Source: Dipteris shenzhenensis (lineage: Eukaryota; Polypodiophyta; Polypodiopsida; Gleicheniales). From it: 64,000 nucleotides of DNA. The translations under genes were made by a program, and so were the position numbers. Below, in pieces: positions 1 to 11,992 of this stretch; position 1 is the stretch's first letter, and each line of letters opens with the position of its first letter. The stretch lies in the NCBI GenBank assembly GCA_047967505.1, contig CM106540.1. The stretch is one strand, 5' to 3'. The notes under the pieces were generated by a model that worked only from the letters and a program-made list of their open reading frames with translations, did not search any database and was not told where the DNA came from.

Positions 1-1411
1 CCAAGAAAATGATGGTGAGCCATTGCAAATATAAATCCCCAAAGAAAAAAGAGTGCCCTGCAAATGTCAAAGCCTCAAGGCTACAATGCAATGAGCTGAC
101 TAAAATCTACAATTGCCAACCCAAAAATGACAGCAAATGCTCTGCAACAGTAGATGCCAAGTAGGCTGCTCAAACACTGAGCAAAATGCACAAGCTGTCC
201 CCAAAGAGTGACCTGCATAATATATCTGTCCAATCAAAGGACCCTCCTACAAAGGAGTTGTCCTGCAAATGACCAGTCCAAAACAAAGGGCAAATGTCTG
301 CACATCTGTCCAATGCAAGTTTGAGCTCAATCTGTCCCAAATGTTGGGTGAATGTCAAAATTTTCAATGGATAATAGCCCAAATCAAAGGGCAAATGCAA
401 ATAGAAGCCAAATCTGGATGTGTCGAGAAAAAGTCACAACAAATGTGGCAAAAGCCCCGAATTTTGAGAGGACAAATATGCCAAAAAGAGGGCAATTTGG
501 TAAAAGCCCCAATATAAGCTATTTTGCAAATGTGACCAAATCTGCTGCAATTTCTTGCCAATGTCTCTGAAAAAACCCTAGATTTCAGATCAAAGCAGCC
601 AAATGTCACTCCAATGATGAAAATATTCCACAATCTCCTAGCAATAGCCAAAAACCCCAATTTCGGAGGTGAAATGGAGTCCAAAGAGGGCAAATACTCC
701 TTCTGAGGAGGGTTTTCTCATGCACCGCATAAAATATTTCTGCCTTGAGTTTTTTCTCTCCCGGGTTTTGTTCGTACTTAAAAGAAGTCTTTTTTATGGG
801 AAAAAAAAAGAGGACGAATACTGCAAAAGCCCCAAAATGTGACCAAAAGGAGAAAATGTCACTGCAAAATCTGCAAATGTGACACAAAAGCCCCAATTTC
901 TAGAGCATCATCACCTCAATGTCACTGCAATGTGTGCAAATGTGACATAAAAGAGGGTGAAAAGCTTCAAACCCAATTGTACCGCGCAGATCCGAGTCAA
1001 GAGGTAGAAAATCCCAGCCAAATGGTACTAGAGCTGGTTGGAGCAGCTGGAGGAAGGCCCAAATGACTGAAAAGAATCCAGATCTGAGTAAAAAATCCCA
1101 AAAAAAAAGTCAAAAAATGCTAGAGACAGGTCGTATGAATTTCTGGCAACGTCGCTCTGTACAAGTTCAAAATGATGCGGGACGGTGTCACTGTATATAG
1201 ACAACTCAAAAAATTAGAAAAAAAGCCAAATTCGGACCTGAAAAAGTCAAAAAACTACCACTAGACTGTTTTTCTACTTCAAAGCAGGTTTTTGGCGACA
1301 AAATGAGGCACGGACTAAACTGGAGCAAAATGGTAAGTAGGAGCAATGGGAGGCTGAGTAATGAGCATGGGGGAGGCAGGTAGGAGCAAGAGAACCTGCT
1401 CTGGTACCATT
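1..1411 (-). mobile_element. LTR-retrotransposon leader, minus strand
   Basis: On the minus strand this is the part of an LTR element just downstream of its primer-binding site. The site TGGTACCAGAGC is at 1409-1398, next to an LTR end at about 1411. It is followed by a CT-rich stretch similar to the one after the site at 42854, and then by many spaced copies of a TTTGGGGCTTTT-type motif (written forward as aaaagccccaaa at about 500, 650, 820 and 890). The same motif fills the leaders of copia elements A, B and C. No gag gene is reached before the window edge. Short ORFs here are chance ORFs in low-complexity DNA. Family assignment rests on the primer site and the leader motif only. Confidence 0.6.
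1398..1409 (-). other. tRNA-iMet-type primer-binding site
   Basis: The minus strand reads TGGTACCAGAGC, one base from the usual plant site TGGTATCAGAGC that pairs with the 3' end of initiator Met tRNA. It sits directly after an LTR end and marks the start of the leader running to position 1. Confidence 0.65.
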
Positions 1412-2000
1412 GTTGGGTGCAGGGAGATGGAGATGGAATATAAGGGAGCAAACAACAACTGAAAGAACACAAAGTAGTTGCAAATGGATAATAAGAAAGT
1501 ACAAAGGGTGGCTTATATGGCTCCAAGTCAACCATATGGTTGATGAGTGAAGTCAAATCTATGAGTTGACCTGACCTACAAGGCACAAACCAGGGCTAAG
1601 TGCTAAAATGGTGTTGGTAGGCATCAAGAGCATTGTCACATACAAGCACGGGCAACTGAGGTAGTAGCATGGGCGGCCTTAGTAATGAGCTGTCTATGGG
1701 GGGCACTAGAAGCATTGGCATGTGAGCAAGGCACCTGAGGTAGCACCCACGAAAGGTCTTGGTACAAGCTTGTGCAAGAGGAGGCCCCAAGCATTGGAGT
1801 CAGCAAGTTGAAGAACCAGAATACATGGCACAGAAAGCCAAGCAGCTACTCAATTGTGCTTGTCAAGGATTAGCTACTATGACGTCCCCACCCACCCAAG
1901 ACATGTATAGTTTATCATGCACGCATGTGCTTTCACAAATGCATGCATGTAAACTCTCACAGCGCACACCCCCCCCCCAAAAAAAAAGCACTTATAGTCA
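1412..2000 (-). mobile_element. Probable LTR of the minus-strand element
   Basis: Reading leftward into the primer site at 1409, about 1620-1411 resembles the LTR end at 42600-42850: both carry a 'ttgtactttc..tatccatttgcaa' block and a 'cacttagccc..gccttgtagg' block. The far LTR boundary is not resolved. Around 1870-1900 lies a 'tagctactatgacgtcccca' segment also found in the three repeats at 34577-37080, possibly a shared promoter piece. No host coding sequence is seen. Confidence 0.4.
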
Positions 2001-2111
2001 TATTGTGTGATTTATTGCAAGAAAAGATCTAGAAAATAAAAGTTTATTTGAATGAAAAAGTAGCACTTTCTAAAGAGAACTATGCAAAATAAGGGAAGCT
2101 TAAAATCACAC

Positions 2112-2233
2112 CTTTCGTAGCCATTATTCAGCCAATGATATTGCATGCCGATTCTTTGCAAAAAGCCTGTGTTACCCATCTTTTTCCATTCTTCTTCAGT
2201 TGGAAATGTTATGTGCAAAGACGATACTTGAAA
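2112..2233 (-). CDS. FemAB-like (DUF482/GNAT) protein, exon D (partial gene)
   Basis: This 122-nt exon encodes 40 codons plus two bases. It is preceded on the minus strand by a pyrimidine-rich acceptor (tttgtctttgcag, from 2234 upward) and followed by a GT donor (AAAG|GTGTGA). Its phase-0 start matches the phase-0 end of exon C at 11794. The peptide contains SSLHITFPTEEEW, then GFLQR and QYHWLNNGY, which is the hallmark region of the FemAB-like/DUF482 family (GNAT fold, known mainly from bacteria and algae). The exon ends in phase 2, so the remaining C-terminal half (basic helix and substrate-binding motifs) must lie to the left of the window. The reaction in plants is not known to me. The exon is uninterrupted and surrounded by transposon DNA. 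Confidence 0.85.
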
Positions 2234-2699
2234 CTGCAAAGACAAATACATATTGGTGAGAAGTTATAAAAGACAATACAATGTAGTCCAAAATACTAGC
2301 TTACGTAGGCTCCTTCTTGTGGCTAAGCCCTGGACAACATGGATAAAGGGGGTCAAAGAAAGAAAACATACAACTTATCACTATAAGGCAAGACACACAA
2401 TGGCCCAAGAACTTACATGAATGCTGCCATATGTCATACAATGGCTTAATCTGGAATTTAATATCTACAATAATAATTCAAAGCAATGGACACTGTGGCA
2501 AAATTACTTCCAGAAATCTCACGCCTATTTAGAAAACGTTTGAAACCATTTTTAAGCAGCCATGCAGAGGTATATTATCTACAAAGTTGAAAAGAATACA
2601 GAATGTCTCCAATGTAAAGAAAACCATAGAACACAGTTTGCAAGGATGTCTTTGGGCCTTGAGAAGGAAGTGGCCACCCGCCATTGATCAGGATGTGGT

Positions 2700-3082
2700 A
2701 GGAACTCTCTACGTGTCACGATCTGTGATGTATTCCTTTCTCTATACCTTAGACTTATGGATGGTTTAATGAATGGACACTTGTGGAAGCGTATGCCCTT
2801 TCGATGGAACACTTCCTATGAGGCACAACCCCTCACAAGAGACATTCTATTGAAAAGACACTACCATTGTAATGTACCCTCTCGTCAAGGGTCACACCCT
2901 TCACAAGGGGTACACACCTTTTCATGTGTGACTTTTCACTCTCTATATAAGAGAGGCCCAACTGTATGGATGACACATGACAGACACTCAAGCAATACAA
3001 ATATTCCTTGTTCTCTGCTATTTCAGTCTCCTTTCTATTCCTTAGCACATTTCTAAATATAGTAAATCTAGGATTTCTTACA
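2700..3082 (+). mobile_element. 5' LTR (3' part) of Ty3/gypsy element D
   Basis: An LTR ending in ...TTTCTTACA at 3082 is followed by a primer site at 3084-3095. A TATA-like 'ctctatataaga' lies at about 2940. The segment contains short repeated 'gggtcacaccc' and 'aaggggtacacacc' blocks that recur in the leader at 3340-3540. The LTR start is not defined; position 2700 is a guess. No 3' LTR is found. Confidence 0.5.
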
Positions 3083-3083
3083 G

Positions 3084-3095
3084 TTGTATCAGAGC
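3084..3095 (+). other. Primer-binding site of element D
   Basis: TTGTATCAGAGC is one base from the canonical iMet site TGGTATCAGAGC and lies two bases after the LTR end (...TTACA). It fixes element orientation as plus. Confidence 0.65.
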
Positions 3096-4311
3096 AAATT
3101 TCGCTCCTACCTGTAGGAAATGCCCCCCACCTTCTAGCGCCTATCTGATACATCTCTTTCTGCTAGAAGGATATCCACGCACGTTGTGCATGGAAGAGAT
3201 GGAGAGAATGAGCTAAATTTTTTTAGCACCAACCCCACCTAAAGTCATCAGCGACCTCTCCATCTCCCTCACATCACGAGTTGATGTGGATGGACACGAC
3301 AAAAATCATGTCTTTTGATGTGCTTGGGCTGTCCCAAAACCAAGGGACGCACCTTTTCCACCATCGGACACACCTTTTGATGAATAGTTTTTGACTCCTC
3401 ACCCAAGGGACACACCCCATCGTGGAAAAAAGGACACATATTTTCGTGTGGGGACACCCCTCTTTAAAACAGGGTTACACCCCTTCATGAAAAGGTACAC
3501 CTATTCCAAGGGTCACACCCCTTAGAATAGGCACACCCTTTAGCACCAAGCACCACCCTACAAAAGGGTACCTAGAGGGCCTAAAAAGGGCAACCAGCCC
3601 TAAACCTAAGGCCCAACCCAAGATTACCCTTGCGTTCAAGTAACCCAGCTTTTAATTTTTGGGAAAAGCAAGGCCTAGCAGTTATTGCAGCCTTCGCAAA
3701 TCGGACTTTGGCATCTCGTAAGTCGCACCCTCTTCTCGAAAGTCGCGCCTGCTGCTTTGTACAGTCTATCATGCCGATTCTGCCCCTCCCTTGCTGATTT
3801 CTGCTTGCCAGCCCACGCCAAGCTCGCCGTTTTCTGTTTCCAGGTTTTGCTCAGCCTTTGGCGGTCTTCCATAGTCACGCCAATCATGCCCTCAGAGGCC
3901 TTACTGTCCAGCAAATATCCTCAGCCAGCCCCTCTTGTACAACAAAACCTCGCCTCTACACAACAGATCGAGATCCTGTGTGGTTCGTGGTTTTGCTGGC
4001 AACATATTCTGCCCACCACCGGACTGTTTCGTTGCTGAATCGCCTCCCTCTACAGAAAACCCTAATTTCGAAATGTGAAGCCTGACTATTGTCTTCTACC
4101 AACTCGACATCAGGACCTCCTTCAACTCGCAATTGATGCTGTACTTTTTCCAGCCCGAAGCCCGCCGCTGGTACATGCTTTTCAGCACAGTCTGGCAGAT
4201 CTAATCTATGCCAGGTGGATTCTTTCCATTCTATTTCTAAGGATTCTCTTTCATATTGTTATTTGCTGCTCATTATCAAATTACAGCAAATGAAAGCCCC
4301 CTCCTTAAAGC
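3096..4311 (+). other. Untranslated leader of element D
   Basis: About 1.2 kb lies between the primer site and gag. It holds repeats of 'gggtcacaccccttc' and 'ggacacacc' at 3340-3550, echoing the LTR. No ORF with retroelement motifs is seen. The ORFs around 3675-4290 look like chance frames. Confidence 0.45.
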
Positions 4312-6861
4312 ATGGAAACCCCTGGTAATGCCTCAGTCCCTTCAAGGACACCTCAGGCATCATCTATCACGCAATATTGTGTTCAGATTGCACAACCAGC
4401 CCATTTCGGAGCTTTTGCATCGTGGGTCTTCTGTGTCACGTGCCCTTCTAGTGACTTGGACCACATCCTATATCTTCTGCGTGAGGCACCTCAATTACAT
4501 TACTTCCTCAGCACTGTCCAGGTTGTGTTTCACGAGACATGTAGATACCCAGAACCCGATATTCCTCATGAGTGTGCTGTCCATCTTTGGAGAGAATTTT
4601 ACCCCTCAGCTTCAGCATCTCCAGGGTACTCTCTACCTCCTTCAGCTCCCTAATATCCTCCTGCACAGGTTTTACCTTCCCCAAGACAATATTTACACTT
4701 TGAAGGCACTCCTTCCCCTGGATATCCTACACTCCCGATAGCAGCTCCTTATCCCTTCTCAGATTCATGGACTTTGCAACTGACCCCTATACTCTCACGA
4801 GCAATAACACCCACTTCGGCATCACCGGTGTTACCTCAAACAGGACCTCCTTTACCAGATTTCCACGGGTGGTTCCATCCTGCCTCGCTTGCCCCCTCCA
4901 ACATGAGCAACCTCAGGGAGCAGCCCGGATCTTCTTCCAGGAATGGTACAAACTAGAGCGTAGGTTCGTGCTCTTCTCACAGGGACCTCAGATATGTCGC
5001 AACGCTCGCGTGCGGCCTCTCCGGAGATCAGCGACTCAAGTCCAAAAAAGACCCCTGAAGTCAACTTACAAGGCGAAGCACTACTTCAACTTCAAATTTC
5101 CTAGCTTCAGGAGAGCATCTCCGACTTGGTCTAGAAAGTCCAACAACTCCAAGATTCTCGCAATACCACACATACAGAGGATGACGTGACGCCACCGGAC
5201 GACTATGTGGACTCGTTCCCACTAGAGGTAGAAAACATTGAACTCTGTGCCCTCTACCACTTACTCCAAGCTTCCAAAACTAAAAGACTTGACATTACAC
5301 TTCCGAAAGCCTACACTGGTCAACGAAATCGCCGAACAGTTGACCAATGGCTCACAAAACTGCCCATGTACTGTGATACTGTTGACCTCACTGAAGGCAA
5401 AAAGATTATCTTGGCAGCCTCCCTCCTCAAGGATATAGCTTTCCTATGGTGGCAACGACGCTTAAAGGACGGCAAAAGTGTGTTAACTTGGGAACGTTTT
5501 AAACACGTGCTCTGTAAGCACTTCATACCTACCAATGCAGACTTCCAAGCACGTTCAAAACTCTGACAGTTGGAGCAAACGGGCTCCCTGTCTTCCTACA
5601 TCTCTTAGTTCATCACATTGGTGCTAGAGATCGATGGTTTAACTGATGATGATTGCCTTCATGCCTTCATCTCAGGCCTAAATCCCTCGTTACGCATTGA
5701 TGTCCTCAAAGCAAACATCACCACCACAGCTGGCGCTATTGCTTACGCAGAGCGCATTACCAATTTTCAAAACACAAGGAAGGAGAGTTCTAATAGAACA
5801 CATAACTCTACTATGGCCAAGGGTGCTCGCACTCAAGATAACCCTAAGTTCAGAAAAAACTTGGGTAATCAAGGTCAGCGACAGTCTCAAGATCTCCACA
5901 AGTCTCAGAAATCGTATGCTAGATCCCAACAAAAGCACTCCTCCAAGGATCGCACCTCTTCCTCTTCACAAAGTCATGACCGTCATCACCAACATAAAGG
6001 TGCGGCCACTGACAAGAAGAACAATTCCAGCACAAAAGGACTTTGTACCATCTGTACGGGCGACCATAGATGGTTCGATTGTCCCAAGCGACCAAAGCAG
6101 AATTCCAATATGGAACCTAGCACTTCCCAAACAGAAGATGCTACCCCAGCACAAGACAAGAAAGGCAATGTTCGAATGGCAAATACCATCCACATGAGCC
6201 TTGCCAGCAACCCCGAACCTTCCCTAGCCACTCAAGTATTTTGCGTCCAAGGATCGATTCGTGGAACAACGGTCAATATCCTCATCGACAGTGGCTGCTC
6301 TCATAACTTCCTAGCTAGTTCTATGGTCGAAAAACTTCGGTTGACCACCAGTCCTAGTCCCATGGACTATCAGATTGAACTCGCAAATGGAACTACCTTC
6401 TTGTGCAACACCAGGATCAAAAACTTGTCTTTTTGCATCCAACATTACACGGACAAGTTGAACTTTGACATCATGCCTCTTTCTCGGTACGATCTCATAC
6501 TCGTACAACAGTGGCTCTACGACTATGATCCATCAATCAGTTTTTGCAGCCATTTTGCAGCCATACTATCCAGTTTGTCCACCCAGGAAAACTTATTGAG
6601 CTAACTAGTTCTAGGGACACTCCTTCAACTCCAGTTTCCTCTGCCCTACAAGTAAAGAAGTGGGTTCGTAAACGTCAAGTCAAGACTTCACTTCTGTTGG
6701 TTACGACAGTAGAGGAGACACCAACAAAGGATCCTCCTGAGTACCTCAACCAACCTTTTCTCCTGCCCTACCTGGATATTTTTCCACAGGAATTGCCAAA
6801 GCAGTTACCACTTCTAACTACCAATGGATCACCCAATCGAATTTATTCACCCCCATACTAA
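4312..6861 (+). pseudogene. Ty3/gypsy gag-protease-RT start, broken and truncated
   Basis: The reading starts with a probable gag ATG at 4312 and a Pro/Ser-rich N-terminus with frame changes before 5186. The frame 5186-5566 matches a Ty3/gypsy capsid (retrotrans_gag type: WLTKL..Y, LLKDIAFLWW, WERFKHVLCKHF). After a stop, 5618-6604 continues capsid (GLNPSLRIDV), a Ser/Lys/His-rich linker, a zinc knuckle CTICTGDHRWFDC at about 6044, and a retropepsin active site ILIDSGCSHNFLA (Asp codon near 6287). The frame 6544-6861 holds the linker to reverse transcriptase (YLDIFPQELPKQLP) and then stops. RT, RNase H and integrase are absent, so the element is 3'-truncated at about 6861. It lies in the host intron, antisense to the gene. 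Confidence 0.85.
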
Positions 6862-7190
6862 CTCTTCTTTAGCAACAACCTCCACCCTCTTACAGCACCT
6901 CCCATGCCACACCGCTTGTCACAACACTCTTCAGCCACCCCCTTCCCAATCTCTTATCATCTCTCCTAGCCATTACCTTCATGTCCTATAGACTGGAGAC
7001 CTCTTCATAAGACTCAAGTTCCAAGAGAAAGAAAGATATATTAACATCTTTGGAAGGCCTCATGGGCCAAAGAGACAAAATACAATCCAAAGATATTTCA
7101 TCCAAGCCATTGTGGGCTGAAGCAAAGGGCTCGCTAGGGCCCTTATTGAGTTCTACGCTAAACTCAAAACTTAAAAAACTGCCATGGTGT
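6862..7190. other. Unassigned junction DNA
   Basis: This stretch follows the truncated gypsy element and precedes recognisable LINE sequence. It contains a purine-rich 'aagagaaagaaaga' patch at about 7025. I see no gene. Confidence 0.3.
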
Positions 7191-9790
7191 CTCTCCTGTG
7201 AGCTACAAAGATATCTCGTATCTATGTTTGTTAGGCCATCTCGTGTTGTGGGGGGGCATGGTCTCCACCGTGACCTCTATGAAGTGGTGGGCCCTATCAA
7301 GAGTGACGCCTCGGCTTAGACGCCCCCCTCTGAGTTGGCTAGGATGGACTGGACCTCCATTGTCCATGCTCTGGTCTGCGTGGTCCCTATGTTTCTAGCT
7401 CCACCGGTCCTCGACGTCTCTTCCCACTGATCCATGCTACCCTCATGTAGTTATGTCCTCCTCCTCTACTCCACTATGTCCGAGGGCTTACTCGAATGCA
7501 TAGAAATCTATGACATGTCATTGAGCACGATCTATCTTTGTCTCCCATGGCCCTGTCACCCCCTGCCGTTCTGATCTAACGCAATAGGGTCTCTCTGTGT
7601 AGCCACATCTCCATGAGATAGAGACCAATGCAGACCTGGTCATGAAAGTCAATCAGCCCATAGAATGACCCAAACCCAAACCGCTTCTGAAATAGACAAT
7701 GGTACCACCGCCTTATCTCATAATAAACTAAACAAATGCATAGGAAGTACTCCTCTATCTCCACCTCTTCTAGTGTGCAAAGCCTGCATATCCACTACTC
7801 TCTAGGTCCTATGGGTTTAATTGTCTCAATCCTCAACTAATAAACGAGACTCGCATCTGTCCAATGGCAATCCTCAATGCATGTGAGACACGTCTGTCCT
7901 CCAGGTATAGGGGCTTGATGATGAATCCATCCTCTAATACCCTAGGGAAGTGATCATGATAGAACCAGATCTCTGTCGATAACTCTTGGTCCCTTCCCCT
8001 AGTCCATGACGAGAGTAGAGCTCGAGTAGATCTAACTGTATGATACGTTTCATCTCATCTCATGGAATCCAGAAGGATGGGACTATATACGTTTGAGGAT
8101 ATAAGGACTATATCATCAACATATAACTGTATATGTATCCTGAACCCAGTTTGTCTTAGGCTTGCTGCCCATGTGCGTCTATGACGTAAGTGGTCTCTCT
8201 CTCTAGTACCGACCCGTAAATCTTGGCCAATGTGTGGTCAATCATGAGCATGCGGTAAGTCACATTGTCCATGGCGTCTCTTGCTTTGTGTATCAGTACA
8301 ATGGTGGTACTACTCCAAGCATGGGTCCGTGACATACTACATCGTTGAACAACTACGCTAAAATCAGGACCATAGACCTCCTAGGAGCCCATGTACGAAG
8401 TGCTCAGCCTACAACCCCTCATGAACCTGGGCTCGCCGGTTGTGAAGCCAATGTAAGGCAGCCTTCACATTGTGTGTAGTGTTTACAATATGCATGTGGT
8501 GAGCTTGTGTAGGGAGGACATATCAGGTGGTGCTTGAACCGGATGTCATAGAACGATTCCACGTATGTGTGCCACACTCCCAGACTGTGATGGGAAGCCC
8601 CCATGCAATAGTGGGGTCACCTCCTCGGAAAGATCGAATCACCTCATCCATCCTGTGTGAGAGGAAAGCCCATGACGTGTGATCTCATCTCTCGGCACTC
8701 GTCATCAAATCATGGATTTTGGGGTATCTTCCTAGCTAGAGCGCGTGCTGCAAATCGGGTTGTGGGGAATGATTTGACGACGGAATTCTAGACTACTCAT
8801 GCAGATGTGTCTGAAGTATGCGAGATCTACATTATCCCCAAGGGGGGTCGCTAGCCCATGGGATAGGTGGCTCATGTATACCATATCAAGAGCATACTCA
8901 AACCTAGGTGGGGCCAGGGGGATCACGTCCTCTATTCGGTGGTGCAGTCGAGATGCTGAATGAAAAGTATGCATGGTTAGCGCCAAGTGAGGGGTTACAA
9001 AATCATGTACCTATTTCACAGAAGCTAGGAAGCCCAATAAGTAGTCCACTATGCTAGTGCCCCCTCCCCATGTGGAAAGCAAGTAAGCCCTTTGAATAAT
9101 GGCCATCTATGAAGACTGTTATATACAATCAAATCATATACTGCTCCTATATTTAGTAGGTGTCTCCCATATCCCGTCACATAAGGTGCATCCTCTTGAG
9201 TGTCTACTATCCCAAGCTTCGCTGGTTCCATCTCTAGTACTCTGAGGGGGTCTGACTCAAAATCTAGTGATCCCACCTATCTACGTCATGTAGTGCAATG
9301 AAGTCACCTAAGAGGAGGACCTCCCCCTGCCTAGAGACCTCCATGCTATCATCATAGATGTTCTCGTATGGACTATGACCCTTAGTGGTGACCTCATGCA
9401 CATATGATGATGTGTTCGGGGGGAGGGGAAGTAGCATACTACAAATGAAAATTGGTCATGTATCACACGGCTGAACATGAACCCACATGTGTCGTGTGTG
9501 CTCGTCCTTCCGCATAACAAAGATAAGCGGCCTGAGAAGTGATCTGAAAAGAATTGCCACATCTCCAGAGCCTCATACCCCACTCTCTCTCCTCGTCTCC
9601 TGCTTGTGAACGGACTCCTAGGTCTGTGACTATGGGTAGCCCTCTCTGGACTCGCATGTGTCTCAGTGTAGAAGCAACCTCACTATCGGTGTAGGCAGCC
9701 CACTTCCCTTCCTCTCTAGCTGCCATTACACGGACCATCCCCTCTCTGGTGCTCTTGCTGCAGTGTGAGGTCATCATCCTGATATGTCAT
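7190..9790 (-). mobile_element. Decayed LINE, minus strand (family 1)
   Basis: On the minus strand, pieces appear in element order. Endonuclease start: GSGDVAILFRS-like at about 9600, then CYFP at about 9430. Endonuclease middle: APYVTGYGRHLL, YNSLHRW and GLTCFPHGEGA at 9276-9049. RT pieces line up with the copy at 14112-17885 between 8090 and 8400. The C-terminal zinc-binding region (FLCICLVYYEIRRWYHCLF) is at 7764-7576. Stops and frameshifts are frequent and much of RT is missing, so this is an old copy. Its 3' UTR is not confidently traced below about 7400. Confidence 0.75.
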
Positions 9791-10489
9791 GGTTCCCTTT
9801 AGTGTGGCCCTCATGCTTATGAAAGTGGACGTGTTCATGGCAGTCCAGAATTTTACCTCTACCACAGTGACTTCGAACCTGGACTGTTTTCATGACAACA
9901 GCCTCAAAAATAGATTCTTAGATAGGAGCCATAGCAGGCCCAAGCTGGTAGCCTATTGGACATCCTAATGCTTCGAGAGCAAATGTTATAATGTGCAGCT
10001 ATACACAGATGATGTGGCTGCCTAGTCCTGGGACAAGGCCTGGTATCTTGTTTTGAGCAATGGAACAGAGTGCATGCTTGTGCATTTCATTTGTGACAAG
10101 GAAGATCTCAGTGGATGTCATCTAGTATGGGTGGGAATTGCAAGTGGGGTAACTCAAGACCAACATCCCCATTGTGCCACAGTTCTAGAAGGCCTCTCTA
10201 GGAGACTTCAATAACTTGCAGTTTCGGTAGAACAAATTGGGCACTTCTTTTTTTGCAATGATTCCTCCTATTAAGGAAAGATTCTAAAAAGAGTTCATCT
10301 TCTCCATCATGAATAGAGGTCCTTGTCTGAGCAGACTGGGTTACTCCTTTGATAAGTGCAAACACAATGGCCTTTGGAGAGACTAGACCTGTTCTACTTT
10401 GAGGTTCTACGGGAAAGATAAAGAATGGGGATGCCACAAGCTACAAGTGTCTCTGTGTTTGTGATAACAGAAGCTATACATGCCTTGCA
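9791..10489. other. Unassigned intron DNA with a possible RT scrap
   Basis: A plus-strand frame near 10000 reads YTDDVAA followed by WDKAW, faintly like a reverse-transcriptase active site. It is broken, and I could not extend it. Otherwise nothing recognisable. Confidence 0.2.
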
Positions 10490-11300
10490 CAGAATGAGTG
10501 AATTAGAGAGTATTTCAGTTTTGTTTCTTCATAGTTGTATGCCAAAAAACCAAGTACGGGTGAGGATTGTCTGAAATAATACAAGATATTGGTCCTGGTA
10601 TTGTATTGCAACTGCTCGTCTTTCGACTATCTTGAAATCTTGCACCATCTCGTAATCTTGTATAGTGCTTTAATATTTGCACACAATCAATATTCTATGT
10701 GACTCTGAAACACTAGCTTTAAATGCCAACAATGGTATCAGAGCAGTTTGGGTCCATGAAACTCAGAGAAATCTGATGGGCTATGAAGTTTGTCAATATT
10801 TGTGATTCTACAAAGATAGATCGAAGAGTGATTCTGAGGGTCACGAGCACGTCACATCGTTGTTGCTTTGAAATATTGTCTGTCTCTTCTCTCATGTTGC
10901 GGCATCAGAAGGTTGTTGGCACTTTTACAAAACCCCTAGGCTGGAACAAGTTTTAATGATGCAAGACCATCCTTGGAGTGTAGAACACATGGCTGAGTGT
11001 TAAGGGAAACTGCCAAAAGCTAATGTTGATTTCAACACTTTATTTCCTGACCAACGAGCTGGTTCTTTTGAAATTTCAACCTCAATTAAGCTCAGCTAGG
11101 GAAGCTGATCTTTGGTTTTCCACATAAAGAAACTTTGTATTTTAAGTGCTGTCATCCTCCAATTGAGAGAGGTGAATGCTGATTAATTTCTCCAATATCT
11201 TTTATCTATTGGGTTCAAAGACCTTCCAACAATCCCATAGGTGCAAAATAAAATAGCAGATGGGCATACATCTTGAAAAACTAGCTGATGATCCCAGAAA
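10490..11300 (+). mobile_element. LTR end and leader fragment of another LTR element
   Basis: A perfect TGGTATCAGAGC primer site at 10733-10744 directly follows a sequence ending ...AAATGCCAACAA, which is typical of an LTR 3' end. The preceding 240 bp (tgtattgcaact..cttgtatagtgcttt) is a plausible LTR. What follows has no intact gag. No partner LTR was found. It lies within the host intron. Confidence 0.5.
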
Positions 11301-11737
11301 CCTAAGCACTTCTTGAAAAAACTTGAAGTAAAGGAAAATAAATAAAGATTATTTCATGCAAGAGATAAGACTTAAGAAACATTCTTACCGTAATGAGATA
11401 GAGAGTGCATATGAACTACAAGAACCAAGATGTATTACGTCAAAAGCGCAATGATGATCATTCTAATACAGGTGAGTACATAGGTCATACAGACCCGACA
11501 TTCATTCGAGAGGTAGGGCATGCAGCAATAGCCGGCTTGCTTGTTCAATACAACAGCCTGTTGTCTAAAATGGAATACAAGACCTTCTTCCAACGAAAGG
11601 TCAGAAAGAGTCCATGCTGTTGTTCAGGCTTTGTATACAGAAAAACTCAAGTTGAAAACATGCATATATTCAATATCTCAAAAAAGCTGCAATGCACACT
11701 ACTCAAAAGGCAACAAGGAAGTTGAAGAGGCATCTTT

Positions 11738-11757
11738 ACACACACACACACACACAA
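11738..11757 (+). repeat. (CA)n microsatellite next to exon C donor
   Basis: About ten CA units on the plus strand, so (GU)n in the host-gene transcript. It starts roughly 36 nt inside the intron, just downstream of the exon C 5' splice site. Confidence 0.9.
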
Positions 11758-11793
11758 CATATCAAGAACATCCATTTCGTCCCTTGGACTTAC

Positions 11794-11992
11794 TTGGTCT
11801 GCAAGCTGTTGCATTGATTTTAATAGAGCATCAGCAACCTGATTCTTAATTGCACAATCACGAACAAGTAATCGAGGCCCAGTGACAGGAGTGAAAGGCA
11901 CACAACTCTGCAGCTTTGGATAGTATGCTCCTCCAAAATGATAGTATGCACTTGCCCAAGAGTGATCAAACACATACTCACCATAGGAATGG
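11794..11992 (-). CDS. FemAB-like (DUF482/GNAT) protein, exon C
   Basis: This 199-nt exon supplies one base to complete a Ser codon split by the intron, then 66 codons. The acceptor is ACTTGCAG at 12000-11993; the donor is CAA|GTAAGT at 11794. The peptide reads HSYGEYVFDHSWA, then FGGAYYPKLQ, then VPFTPVTGPRLL, followed by an amphipathic helix ending MQQLADQ. These are consecutive core motifs of the FemAB-like/DUF482 family, expected between the 'PLYLKS' strand (exon B) and the 'SLHITFPTEEEW' strand (exon D). No frame lesion is present although the exon is isolated between introns of 18 and 9.6 kb. An extension of this exon in the same frame reads through the donor into the GT repeat, which argues for splicing at GTAAGT. 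Confidence 0.88.

Larger units (their letters stand above)
2234..11793 (-). other. Intron between exons C and D (9.56 kb)
   Basis: Boundaries are set by the exon C donor (CAA|GTAAGT at 11794/11793) and the exon D acceptor (TTTGCAG|TTT at 2234/2233), both in phase 0. The intron contains a truncated Ty3/gypsy element, a decayed LINE and an LTR fragment. From 2234 to about 2700 I see no gene or clear repeat, only AT-rich intron DNA. Confidence 0.75.

Noticed and set aside
9990-10040. YTDDVAA as a third LINE reverse transcriptase
   Set aside because: Only the active-site-like word is seen; neighbouring motifs could not be found in any frame.
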